The translations under genes were made by a program, and so were the position numbers. From NCBI GenBank assembly GCA_031275735.1, contig JAISOJ010000035.1, positions 1-48,629 on the forward strand: a DNA stretch of 48,629 bases. The letters are read 5' to 3'. The stretch comes from Dysgonamonadaceae bacterium. GTDB taxonomy: Bacteria; Bacteroidota; Bacteroidia; Bacteroidales; Azobacteroidaceae. Below are positions 8,893 through 17,186 of the stretch, piece by piece. Within the stretch, counting starts at the first letter, position 1. The number at the start of each line of letters is the position of its first letter. The notes beneath the pieces were generated by a model. That model saw only the letters and a list, made by a program, of their open reading frames with translations, was not told where the DNA came from and did no database searches.

Positions 8893-11800
8893 TTAAAAAT
8901 TAATTGATAAACCTAAATTGAATGCGCGTTGAATGGGGTACCCATTGTCCGACTCAGGATCGATCGTATTATTTATTCTATCCCATGTATATAGGTTTGT
9001 TCCATTCACAAATACTCTTAAACCGGATAATCCGGCAGCTTTTACCCAGTTTTTAGGCAAAGTATATCCGATCTCTACATTTTTGAGTCGTAAATAACTT
9101 GCATCTTTCAGCCAAACTGTGGAGCGGCGGTTGGTCTGAACATTGGGACCGTCAATCACACGCGGGTATTTGGCTTTGCTGTTATCGGCGCCAAGCATCC
9201 AGCGGTGGTCGTAGTATTCCTGGTAAATATTAAAGTAGCCCATACCGCTGGCGAAAGGGTAGAAAGATCTGCCTTCGAAGAAAATGCCGGTATTTGCAGC
9301 TCCCGAAAAAAATGCGCTGAAGTCAACTCCTTTATATTCAATCGTTCCTCCAAATCCAAACATCAATTCGGGTACTCGCGGATAGCCGATGGGAGCGGTG
9401 TCGCTTAAATCAATTACACCATTTCCATTTACATCCTTGTACTTGATATCTCCGGGTCCCGGAAGTCCTCCCAATGCACTCTGGTCTAACCAATTATAGG
9501 CTTCTTCCTGGGTTTCAAAAAAGCCGAGCGCTACCATTCCGAAACCTTGCCCTATCGGATACCCCAGTTCCGACAGATTCGGATATAATGGTTCAGGTTT
9601 ATCGTTTTGGGTGATTTCGTTATGGGCATAAGTCATATTAACACGGAACGAATAGAATATATCCGACGAAGTACGGTGTTTGATTTCTATCAAACCGTCC
9701 ATGCCCTTGTTATTGGCTGCACCCAGATTGCCATACAAGATACTTGCTCCCTGAAAGCCGGCAGCTGCAGGCACTGATTGCCGTTGAATAAGAATCCCTT
9801 TCCTATTTTCGTTGAAAAAATCGACTTGTAAAGTAATCCTGTTTTTCCACAAGCCCAAATCAAAGCCAAGATTAGTTTTGACAGCAGTTTCCCAAGTAAC
9901 ATTATTGTAACCCATCTGTGCTTCGGTAACACTTTGTTCTCCGATATGGTCGGTTCCCCAAACGGCATATTGGTCCCAATTGTTTTTATTCATTGAAGTC
10001 AGATACAGGAAACGAGCGCCGCCAATTTGGTCATTTCCGACCTTTCCGTGTGAAGCGCGAAGTTTTAAGTTCGAAATGAAAAAGTTCTGATTCCAAAAAC
10101 TTTCGTTGGACAGTAACCATCCCATCGAAACGGCAGGGAAGAAACCCATTCGTTTTCCTTTTGGGAAATTTTCGGAGCCGTTATAACCGGCATTAAATTC
10201 AAGGAAATAACGTTGCAGGTAATTGTATGTAACGCGCGAGGCTATTCCTTGATTTCGTGCCGGCAGATTGGCAATCGTAGTTCCTGCCGAAAGATTGTCG
10301 TAACTGCGCCGATTGAATAAAAGCAAGCCCGAAACATAATGATCGCCGAAAGTGCGGTCGTAGTTCAGGCCCAAATCCAGATATACCGAACGATGCGAAT
10401 TTTGCTCAATACTATAACCCAATGCCTGGTCTTCCCGAATAATATTATACCTATCATCGCCCTGTTCATCTTTTCCCAAATATTCTTTTACTCCGAAAAC
10501 TTTGTAGCGAAGCGCCTTATTGGCATGATAGAAATCGAACGAAAAGCGTGCTTTTACGGACAATCCTTTTGTTGCAAGCGAAGACAAATCCCATTTGGCT
10601 CCGAATGTGGATTGAATAGTGGCTAAATGCTCGTCTGAGTAACCTGTTTGTGTCGCCTGTCCCCAAGGATTGGAACCAATATACATATTAATTCCGGCAA
10701 TCGAACCATCGGGATTAAGTTTTGGAAAAGCAATCGGTCCGGTATCGCGCAGCCCGTCTAAAATACCGGCGGCTCCTGCTCCGGGGTAATTGCGGTCGTC
10801 AATCACGCCACTTACGCCCAGATCGATCGTTAAATCTTTAGTCAGGTTGATATCGACATTCGAACGGTAATTATAGCGGTTGACGGCGGCATTTGTATTA
10901 AAAGCATTGGCGGGATCTTGGCGATATATACCGCTTTGATATGAATAGCCGACATTGACATAATAGCGAACAATATCGTTTCCACCTGATACGCTGAGAT
11001 TGTTGATGCTTTGTATAGAAACAGGTTTCAATACTTCGCTTACCCAATCCACATTGGGATAAAGATAGGGATCGGAATGGGTTCTGTATTTTTCAAGTTC
11101 CTCATCCGTCCACAATCCGGCGGTAACACCCGAATTTTTTTTACCCTCGTTCATCAATAGCGCATATTCATAACCGTCTATATAATTGCGTTGCGACAAA
11201 CTATTCAATACAGCGGCTTCGGAACGGAGAGTGATCAACGGTTTACCCGATTTTCCCCGCTTTGTATTGATAAGGATTACGCCATTAGCACCTTTTACAC
11301 CATATACGGCTGTCGCTGAAGCATCCTTTAATACGGAAAAACTTTCGATATCTGCCGGATTTACCGCATTGATGTCTCTTTCTACCCCATCCACAAGTAT
11401 TAAAGGACTATTTGCCACCCACGAAGACATCCCTCTAATATAGATTTGAGCTGCATCAAAACCCGGTTCTCCCGAAGTTTGGCGGGTAATGATACCTGGA
11501 ATACGTCCTGAAATAGCATTTGTTACCGAAGTGGTTGCCATACGGGAAATTTCATTGGGTTCAATGGAGGAAATGGAACCTGCTATACTCACTTTTTTCT
11601 GCATTCCGTAACCGACAACTATAACATCGGCGAGTGCTGCTGTTTCGTCTTTCATGATTACATTAATTTCCGTTCGTCCGTCTATCAGTTCCGTTACTTC
11701 GGTAAATCCAATATAATTGAATGTTAATGAAGATTTTGCAGGAACTTCAATCGAATATTTTCCATCCATATCTGCTACTGTCCCATAAGCACTTCCTTTC

Positions 11801-11961
11801 ACCGAAACCGTAACCCCTGTAAGTGGTTCGCCTTTCTCGTCGGTAATCATTCCGCTGATACGGACCTTATCACCCTGAACCGATTTTGCTCTATCTTGAG
11901 CCTGTATATTGCTTAAACATAACAACAAAAGCAACATTATGGAGAAAGTTTTGTTTTTCAT
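8893..11961 (-). CDS. SusC/RagA-family TonB-dependent outer-membrane transporter
   Basis: A 1022-aa transporter. Signal peptide to about IQAQD; carboxypeptidase-D-like regulatory domain at about 30-105 (ISGMITDEKGEPLTGVTV, DMDGKYSIEVP); TonB box and SusC signature DVIVVGYGMQKK near 112-123; plug domain with SGRIPGI, IYIRGMSSW, LILVDGVERD, SVLKDASATAVYGVKGANGV; then the beta-barrel, ending in the aromatic C-terminus LGLSINF recognised by the BAM machinery. It imports the ligand captured by the adjacent SusD, energised by TonB-ExbBD. Full length for the family. The gene is 31 bp downstream of the inner-membrane sugar transporter, so outer and inner membrane import are encoded in one transcript together with ribokinase. 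Confidence 0.97.
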   Translation of the reverse strand: MKNKTFSIMLLLLLCLSNIQAQDRAKSVQGDKVRISGMITDEKGEPLTGVTVSVKGSAYGTVADMDGKYSIEVPAKSSLTFNYIGFTEVTELIDGRTEINVIMKDETAALADVIVVGYGMQKKVSIAGSISSIEPNEISRMATTSVTNAISGRIPGIITRQTSGEPGFDAAQIYIRGMSSWVANSPLILVDGVERDINAVNPADIESFSVLKDASATAVYGVKGANGVILINTKRGKSGKPLITLRSEAAVLNSLSQRNYIDGYEYALLMNEGKKNSGVTAGLWTDEELEKYRTHSDPYLYPNVDWVSEVLKPVSIQSINNLSVSGGNDIVRYYVNVGYSYQSGIYRQDPANAFNTNAAVNRYNYRSNVDINLTKDLTIDLGVSGVIDDRNYPGAGAAGILDGLRDTGPIAFPKLNPDGSIAGINMYIGSNPWGQATQTGYSDEHLATIQSTFGAKWDLSSLATKGLSVKARFSFDFYHANKALRYKVFGVKEYLGKDEQGDDRYNIIREDQALGYSIEQNSHRSVYLDLGLNYDRTFGDHYVSGLLLFNRRSYDNLSAGTTIANLPARNQGIASRVTYNYLQRYFLEFNAGYNGSENFPKGKRMGFFPAVSMGWLLSNESFWNQNFFISNLKLRASHGKVGNDQIGGARFLYLTSMNKNNWDQYAVWGTDHIGEQSVTEAQMGYNNVTWETAVKTNLGFDLGLWKNRITLQVDFFNENRKGILIQRQSVPAAAGFQGASILYGNLGAANNKGMDGLIEIKHRTSSDIFYSFRVNMTYAHNEITQNDKPEPLYPNLSELGYPIGQGFGMVALGFFETQEEAYNWLDQSALGGLPGPGDIKYKDVNGNGVIDLSDTAPIGYPRVPELMFGFGGTIEYKGVDFSAFFSGAANTGIFFEGRSFYPFASGMGYFNIYQEYYDHRWMLGADNSKAKYPRVIDGPNVQTNRRSTVWLKDASYLRLKNVEIGYTLPKNWVKAAGLSGLRVFVNGTNLYTWDRINNTIDPESDNGYPIQRAFNLGLSINF

Positions 11962-11991
11962 AAGAAATGTTAAATTAGTTAATTCAAAAAT

Positions 11992-12993
11992 TTATATTCC
12001 GGCTGCAATAATCAATCCTATTCCACTCAAAAACAACAGAAACATCAGATACAAATAAGCGCTTGTACCTTGAGGCGCATTCTTAAATTCTTTCCAAATA
12101 AATACGCCCCATAAAGCCGACACAAGCGTTGCTCCTTGTCCTAATCCGTAAGAAATAGCTGCACCTGCTTTTCCTGCTGCAATCAGATTAAAAGCGTTTC
12201 CTAAGCCCCAAATAAGACCACCTAATGCGCCTACCCAGTGTATCTTCAAATCACCCTTGAAGTATTCGCCGTAAGATACAGGCCTTCCCTTAAAAGGGTT
12301 TTTCATTACAATGGTGTTAAAAATGAAATTGCTGACGAAAATACCGCAAGCAAAAATGAACATTGCCGTATAGGGCGTCATCTTCCCCGCCTCAGGATTG
12401 ACAAAATTGGTCAAATCCATCGAAGCAGCAACAAAACGATAGAAGAACGACATCAATATCCCAGCTATCAGTGAAAGAATAATGCCTTTGGACGGTACCT
12501 TTTTTGCTTGTTTAGCTTGCTTGTTGTACGCTATGGCGTTCAGAACGATAGCAACCGTTACCAGCGCCACGCCGCCGAACAGCAAAAGAGGATCGCCGGT
12601 TTTTTGCCCCGCATAATTAATGATAACACCTAAAACCAGTGCCAGACCGATACCAACAGGGAAGGCCACCGACAATCCTGCAATCGCTATCGCCGCCGAC
12701 AAAAGGATATTTGCCGCATTAAAGATAATTCCACCCAAGAAAGCGCTTCCGATATTTCCCCATTCTGCTTGTGCGAGATCGGGAAGAAAACTGCGTCCTT
12801 CGGAACCAATGCTGCCTAAAGTAAAAGCTGAGATTAGTGAAAACAGCAGAATCCCAATCACATAATCCCAATAGAACAATTCATAACGCCATATTTTGCC
12901 TGCCAATTTTTGAGTATTGCCCCAAGAACCCCAGCAAAGCATAGTAATAAAGCAAAAAATAATTGCTAACGGATAATTACTTACAATGAACAT
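11992..12993 (-). CDS. GRP-family sugar transporter (RusT-like ribose importer)
   Basis: An integral inner-membrane protein with about ten hydrophobic segments, of the drug/metabolite superfamily's glucose/ribose porter (GRP) or RhaT-like branch. Motifs seen: LCWGSWGNTQK near the N-terminus, GGIIFNAANILL, FPVGIGLALVLG, GLIWGLGNAFNL and YGLGQGATLVSALWG. I take the ATG at 12993 (MFIVSNYPLAIIF) as the start. A TTG at 13029 would add 12 polar residues that do not fit the family. The gene follows ribokinase after 37 bp. GRP porters move ribose, glucose or rhamnose with protons. With ribokinase next door, ribose is the best guess, as for RusT of Bacteroides. Confidence 0.88.
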   Translation of the reverse strand: MFIVSNYPLAIIFCFITMLCWGSWGNTQKLAGKIWRYELFYWDYVIGILLFSLISAFTLGSIGSEGRSFLPDLAQAEWGNIGSAFLGGIIFNAANILLSAAIAIAGLSVAFPVGIGLALVLGVIINYAGQKTGDPLLLFGGVALVTVAIVLNAIAYNKQAKQAKKVPSKGIILSLIAGILMSFFYRFVAASMDLTNFVNPEAGKMTPYTAMFIFACGIFVSNFIFNTIVMKNPFKGRPVSYGEYFKGDLKIHWVGALGGLIWGLGNAFNLIAAGKAGAAISYGLGQGATLVSALWGVFIWKEFKNAPQGTSAYLYLMFLLFLSGIGLIIAAGI

Positions 12994-13030
12994 GATATTT
13001 AAAGATTTAAAGTTTAATTCTATTGTCAAT

Positions 13031-13930
13031 TCACATCACTTCTTTCCTGTATGGTATCGACGATTGAGCGCCCATGCGCGTTACGGTAATTGCCGAAGCT
13101 TTGCACGCCAGTTTCACTGTTTCAACGACAGTCATACCTTCCGATAAACCAACGCACAAAGTTCCGCAGAAAGTGTCGCCGGCAGCAACTGTATCGATAG
13201 CCTTTACTTTTTCCGCTTCAATTTCATGATATTGGTCTCCTTCTTTTATAAAGGCCCCTTTCGATCCTAAGGTAATTACAACTGTATTTATTCCTTTGGA
13301 ACTAATTATATTGGCTGCATCCCGTGCTGAAGCCCAATCTGTTACTTTTACTCCGGTTAATAACTCCGCCTCGTTTTTATTGGGCGTAATAATATTGAGA
13401 TTTTTCAGCAAATTACTCGAAAGCACTTGTGCCGGAGCCGGATTAAGAATAACTTTTACGCCTTTGGCTGCAGCAATTTCCGCAGCATACTCCACGGTTT
13501 TCATTGGAATTTCAAGTTGCATCAATAAAATACAGGCATTTTCAATCTCGCTCCGGGCTTTCTCAATATCATTAATCGATAGCGTACCGTTTGCTCCGGG
13601 TGCAACCAAAATACAATTTTCCCCGAAAGCGTCGACCGATATTAATGCTACTCCCGATGGAGCTCTCATGTCGGAAAATATATAATCCGTTCCGATGTTT
13701 TCCACATTATATAACTCGACGGATTGTTTCCCGAAAAGATCGTTTCCTGTTTTTGTGATGAATGAAACCTTCCCTCCCATACGGGCTACTGCAACAGCCT
13801 GATTAGCTCCTTTTCCGCCCGGATTCATCATAAATTGAGTGCCGATAATGGTTTCGCCCGGTACAGGCAGCCGGTCTGCTTTAATCACCATGTCTGTGTT
13901 AGAACTACCAATAACTACAATTTTTTTCAT
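13031..13930 (-). CDS. rbsK: Ribokinase
   Basis: PfkB-family sugar kinase, 299 aa, that phosphorylates D-ribose to ribose-5-phosphate with ATP in the cytoplasm. The glycine-rich sugar-binding signature is NPGGKGANQAVAVARMGG (GGKGAN at 38-43), followed by NPAPA near 163, TPNKNEAELLTG near 182, TLGSKGAF near 220 and the C-terminal anion-hole/catalytic motif DTVAAGDTFCG with AAGD at 249-252 (base D252). The usual GAGD reads AAGD here, a tolerated variant. It is the first gene of the seven-gene minus-strand operon, preceded by a perfect TAnnTTTG box. B. thetaiotaomicron rus has two ribokinases; only one is seen here. Confidence 0.93.
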   Translation of the reverse strand: MKKIVVIGSSNTDMVIKADRLPVPGETIIGTQFMMNPGGKGANQAVAVARMGGKVSFITKTGNDLFGKQSVELYNVENIGTDYIFSDMRAPSGVALISVDAFGENCILVAPGANGTLSINDIEKARSEIENACILLMQLEIPMKTVEYAAEIAAAKGVKVILNPAPAQVLSSNLLKNLNIITPNKNEAELLTGVKVTDWASARDAANIISSKGINTVVITLGSKGAFIKEGDQYHEIEAEKVKAIDTVAAGDTFCGTLCVGLSEGMTVVETVKLACKASAITVTRMGAQSSIPYRKEVM

Positions 13931-13968
13931 GCTATTATTGAATTAGATGTATTTTTCTAAATTTTAAG

Positions 13969-13976
13969 CAAATGTA
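13969..13976 (-). promoter_or_regulatory. -7 element of the ribose-type operon promoter
   Basis: The minus strand reads TACATTTG, an exact TAnnTTTG match, 39 bp before the ribokinase ATG. Two TTTTTTG tracts lie upstream at unusual spacing. This divergent spacer (13931-14151) is the likely place where the system's regulator acts. Confidence 0.6.
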
Positions 13977-14151
13977 TAAACATTTATTTTCAAAAAATTT
14001 CAAAAAATCATCAGAAATAATAATTGCAATGATTGATAAATAATTAATTAGTTTTCATAAATATTTGATATATAATTATTTTAAAATTAGATATTTTTAT
14101 ATTTAGAATAATTGTATTACCTTTACCGGTATACATTTAATAACAAATATC

Positions 14152-15660
14152 ATGTTAAAAGCAGATGCCCTTGTTTTGCTGGTTAGCTCTCTCTCGAAAA
14201 CCGAGAAAAAAACATTCAGGAAAAATAGGAAAACCACCGATTATATTGTATTGTACGATATCATTGAGAAAGAAAAAAATATTTCATTGCAAGACTTGAA
14301 AACGAAATTTGAGGAGCGGCGGAAAAATGCAAATTTCAATATTGCCGTATCTTATCTATATAAATTATTATTAAACAACTTATTATCTTTGCGGGAGAAT
14401 CAAGATAATCATTATTTCCTGTTTCTTAATATACTGAAAGCAAAAATATTATTCGAAAAAGCATTGTATGAAGAAGCCTTCGATATGCTTAAATATATTA
14501 AGGAAAAAGCTGCCCGGATGGAAAATTATTACGCGTTGCTGTATGCTTCACGGCTTGAACTGGAATATTTATTGTTTGTCAACTTGCCGAATATTTCGGA
14601 AACAGAATTACTGAACTTGCATTTTAAAGTTAATGAAGTTCTAAAAAATATCAGGAGAATAAATGAACAATCGTCGTTGTTTGAACTGCTGAAACATCGA
14701 ATAATATACAAAGGAAATATCCGATCGAAAAAGCAGAAAAATTCCCTTATTGATTTGGTAATCAGTGAAATAAGTATTATTAACTCATCTAGTGTCGACA
14801 ACTTCGAAACAAAAAAACTACACCAATTGTTCCAATCGAATTATCTGATTCATGTTGGAGATTATAAATCAGCCATACACTCTTACCATGAATTGAATCA
14901 ACTTTTCGAAATCAACAAGCATCTTTGGACCAATCCTCCTTTTTATTATTTATATGTTTTGGAAGGCATATTGGATAATCTCAGAAGTATAAAAAATTAT
15001 GAAAAAATGACTTATTTTATCGAACAACTAAAAAACATCCGATATTATTCCTCTGAATTTCAAGCAAATGTTAAAATCCTTATTTTTCTTTACGAATTGT
15101 TTCCATTGCTGGATAAGGGAGACTTTAAAAGTTCGGAACAGTTATTAAAACAAAACAATGATGCCGTATTAACGAAATTGAACGAACTGAATCTTGCCCG
15201 CCAAGCGGAAGTATCGTTATATATAACGCTGATATATATTGGACTCCACAATTTCAAAACTGCTCGAAAAACATTGAAAAATATCATGATACGTGGAAAA
15301 AGCTTCTATGATTTTCCTTTGTACCGAACAATCCGGCTGGTAAATCTTATCATTCAGTATGAGATTGGGAATGAAGATGTTATTCGTTTTGAGAGCCGTT
15401 CTATAAAAAGAGAATTGGAGAAAATAGAAAAAGCCTATCAAGTCGAACATTTGATGCTTAATTTCTTAAACAAACCCATTAAAGGAATGTTACCCCATCA
15501 AAAAGAAAAAATGTGGAAAAAAATCGAACCCGAACTTCAAAATATCCGTAACGATATATATGAAAAACAATTGCTTAAATATTTCGATTTTACTGCCTGG
15601 ATGGAGTCTATTATATGTAAAATTCCTTTGCAAGAAGTACTTGGCTGTCGATTTCAATAA
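14152..15660 (+). CDS. All-helical protein, candidate regulator of the divergent sugar operon (RusR-like)
   Basis: A 502-aa soluble protein without signal peptide or membrane segment. The first 85 residues (VSSLSKTEKKTFRKN, YIVLYDIIEKEKNI, SYLYKLLLNNLLSLR) match an N-terminal pattern seen in uncharacterised Bacteroidota proteins, 'LSK-x-EKR-x-F...Y-x-x-L-x-x-x-I'. The rest is alpha-helical and TPR/solenoid-like (ARRLELEYLLF, SAIHSYHELNQLF, ALYITLIYIGLHNFKTARKTLKNI type repeats). No standard HTH, AraC, GntR or two-component domain is obvious. It is transcribed divergently from the ribokinase operon across a 221-bp AT-rich spacer, the same topology in which rusR precedes the rus genes. The function as regulator is inferred from position; a helical scaffold or unrelated neighbour is possible. 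Confidence 0.55.
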   Translation: MLKADALVLLVSSLSKTEKKTFRKNRKTTDYIVLYDIIEKEKNISLQDLKTKFEERRKNANFNIAVSYLYKLLLNNLLSLRENQDNHYFLFLNILKAKILFEKALYEEAFDMLKYIKEKAARMENYYALLYASRLELEYLLFVNLPNISETELLNLHFKVNEVLKNIRRINEQSSLFELLKHRIIYKGNIRSKKQKNSLIDLVISEISIINSSSVDNFETKKLHQLFQSNYLIHVGDYKSAIHSYHELNQLFEINKHLWTNPPFYYLYVLEGILDNLRSIKNYEKMTYFIEQLKNIRYYSSEFQANVKILIFLYELFPLLDKGDFKSSEQLLKQNNDAVLTKLNELNLARQAEVSLYITLIYIGLHNFKTARKTLKNIMIRGKSFYDFPLYRTIRLVNLIIQYEIGNEDVIRFESRSIKRELEKIEKAYQVEHLMLNFLNKPIKGMLPHQKEKMWKKIEPELQNIRNDIYEKQLLKYFDFTAWMESIICKIPLQEVLGCRFQ

Positions 15661-16011
15661 ATTAGCGGACCGGTGAAGCGGGTTTTCAAAAGATTTTTGC
15701 TTACAGCGTGTACCTTCAAGGCAAAGAAGCAGTCAAACAGTCCCAATTTGTGCTTTTCCAAGCAGCCGTCTATTAAATCTTTTAAACTGCCGGTAATAAC
15801 TCTACGACCTCGTTTGGAACTCTCATAACGGGATTGTGTGGTCAACGGATACTAAGGAGGAATCCGGTTCCGAACTCGATAAGGTTGATTCATACTCGGC
15901 TATAACCTTATGGACGGTCTTACAGCTGATAGATAGTTCACATAGCACGATTACGGTAGCCCCTGTGCGATATCTGTGTATTATCGCTTGTTTTTCAAGC
16001 ATTGTTATCAT
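15654..16011 (-). pseudogene. IS21-family istA transposase relic
   Basis: The minus strand encodes an IstA N-terminus in two frames. First comes KQAIIHRYRTGATV...LSISCKTVHKVIAEYESTLSS (16011 down to about 15830), with the HTH of IS21 transposases. After a one-base shift near 15835 the reading continues LTTQSRYESSKRGRRVITGSLKDLIDGCLEKHK, the sequence that follows in Bacteroidales IstA proteins. Homology ends near 15725, so the catalytic DDE core and istB are gone. The relic overlaps the last bases of the helical regulator-like gene, so the insertion or deletion ended at that stop. It cannot transpose. Confidence 0.75.
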
Positions 16012-16168
16012 TTTAACCTTGGGGTTGCTGATATTGCGGAAAAATAACTAATCTGCATGATTATTAGCTGCAAATACCATTCTTTTCATGGATATTTACG
16101 GATATTCATGGATTTTTTTAGCAATATACAGATATAATTAGTTATTTTTGATTTAATTGATATTTTTA

Positions 16169-16200
16169 TTTGGATATTTGATTTATTCCACTTATCTTTG
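16169..16200 (+). promoter_or_regulatory. Promoter for the small HTH gene
   Basis: TTTG at 16169-16172 and an exact TAnnTTTG (TATCTTTG) at 16193-16200 are separated by 20 bp, a good Bacteroidota -33/-7 pair. The HTH ATG lies 25 bp further on. Confidence 0.65.
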
Positions 16201-16224
16201 TCAAATTAAAAACATATGTAGATA

Positions 16225-16461
16225 ATGGAAAATAAATTATTTGAACCAAACAGATTACAAGAAATATTGGATAAGGAAGGGTTGACTCAGACGAAACTTG
16301 CAAAGTTAACCGAAGACATTGCAGAGAGGATTTCGAGTGGGACGATAAACAAGATATGCACCAATAGAAATCCTGTATCAAATAGGCATAAATACATCAT
16401 TGTGAAAGTACTAAATAAATATGTCGGACAAGAAAAATATTCTGTAAGTTCAATATTCTAA
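16225..16461 (+). CDS. Small XRE-type helix-turn-helix protein
   Basis: A 78-aa protein, MENKLFEPNRLQEIL then EGLTQTKLAKLTEDIAER...SSGTINKICTNRNPVSNRHKYIIVKVLNKY. The helix pair TQTKLAKLT and GTINKICTNRNPV fits the Cro/C1 (XRE) DNA-binding fold. It has its own strong promoter and stands 11 bp before a second -7 element that serves the membrane cassette, so it is a plausible repressor of that cassette. It lies in an AT-rich patch next to an IS relic, which suggests acquired DNA. It could also be a phage- or toxin-antitoxin-type regulator. The neighbour relation is the only clue. Confidence 0.65.
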   Translation: MENKLFEPNRLQEILDKEGLTQTKLAKLTEDIAERISSGTINKICTNRNPVSNRHKYIIVKVLNKYVGQEKYSVSSIF

Positions 16462-16471
16462 GAAAAAATAT

Positions 16472-16479
16472 TAACTTTG
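16472..16479 (+). promoter_or_regulatory. -7 element before the unknown membrane cassette
   Basis: TAACTTTG, an exact TAnnTTTG match, lies between the HTH gene and the next gene. A start of transcription near 16486 would place an ATG (16494) only a few bases downstream, which supports the frameshift view given for the next gene. Confidence 0.5.
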
Positions 16480-16543
16480 CATCCTCCTAAAAGATGACAA
16501 GAAAAATGAATCGGAAATTGGTAAAAAAATCACTATTGATACA

Positions 16544-16948
16544 TTGGATTGGCTATTAATCAATTTAGTGGTACCTTTTTTGTTGCCGCTTTTTTTTGCT
16601 TACGGATTTTGTAAATTTAACGCCGATGTACAAAATAATATAACTGACATTTTAATTTTCTTGTTAAAAAATGGAATTTATACCTTTTTGGGATTGACAA
16701 TATTAGTTAGTTTATTTCAAGATTATAGAACAGTCCGCAGTGCATACGGGATTTTCTTCTGGGTATTTTTTTTCATTGCTTCAACAATGACAAGTTTCAT
16801 TTTTGCAAGTTCTTTAGGATATATTACCGGAAATATTGCCATTTCTTTCGAAAAGAATTTGACAGATTTCATCATAATAACTTCAACGACAGTGGTTCTG
16901 TCCATCGTTTTCAAAATATTCATAACAATAAAAAAATATTTATATTAA
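16544..16948 (+). CDS. Unknown membrane protein, four hydrophobic segments
   Basis: Not recognised. At least 134 aa with hydrophobic stretches at about 3-25 (WLLINLVVPFLLPLFFAYGF), 40-58, 66-90 and 108-128, and short loops, so an integral membrane protein. The first usable start in this frame is a TTG at 16544, yet the frame is open back to 16475 and reads DDKKNESEIGKKITIDTLDWLL without any ATG. A one-base gain in the A7 run at 16524-16530 would instead join an upstream ATG (16494 or 16506) to this frame and give MNRKLVKKITIDTLDWLL, a natural start. It heads a tight row of three genes. I infer they act together, but no function can be named. Confidence 0.6.
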   Translation: MDWLLINLVVPFLLPLFFAYGFCKFNADVQNNITDILIFLLKNGIYTFLGLTILVSLFQDYRTVRSAYGIFFWVFFFIASTMTSFIFASSLGYITGNIAISFEKNLTDFIIITSTTVVLSIVFKIFITIKKYLY

Positions 16949-16958
16949 TAGGTAATTT

Positions 16959-17186
16959 ATGAACACATTAGTTGTCAGTATTATTTTTTCATTATGTATG
17001 CTTTTAACGGCAACAGGATGGTTTGTTACAAATCTTCGGACAAAAAAGATGCCGCAAATATCTTATGACCCATCAATAGACAAAATAAATGATGAAACGA
17101 ATTCTAATACAGGGTATAGATTCTCCAAAAAAGAACTTGACGAGAGAGCCAAGTATAATGCAGATAATTATATGGATGTATTGTGA
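16959..17186 (+). CDS. Small single-pass membrane protein of unknown function
   Basis: A 75-aa protein with one N-terminal membrane helix (residues about 3-25, LVVSIIFSLCMLLTATGWFV) and a charged cytoplasmic tail containing SYDPSIDKINDETNS and KKELDERAKYNADNY. It starts 11 bp after the preceding membrane protein and its stop overlaps the GTG option of the next gene, so it is translated within the same transcript. Not recognised as a known family. Confidence 0.55.
   Translation: MNTLVVSIIFSLCMLLTATGWFVTNLRTKKMPQISYDPSIDKINDETNSNTGYRFSKKELDERAKYNADNYMDVL

Noticed and set aside
13931..14151. A promoter for the divergent helical gene (TACCTTTA at 14118)
   Set aside because: It deviates from TAnnTTTG at the last base and has no -33 partner, so I did not list it as a feature.
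15836..16051. Plus-strand 71-codon frame opposite the IS21 relic
   Set aside because: It is the complement of the istA remnant and shows no family features.
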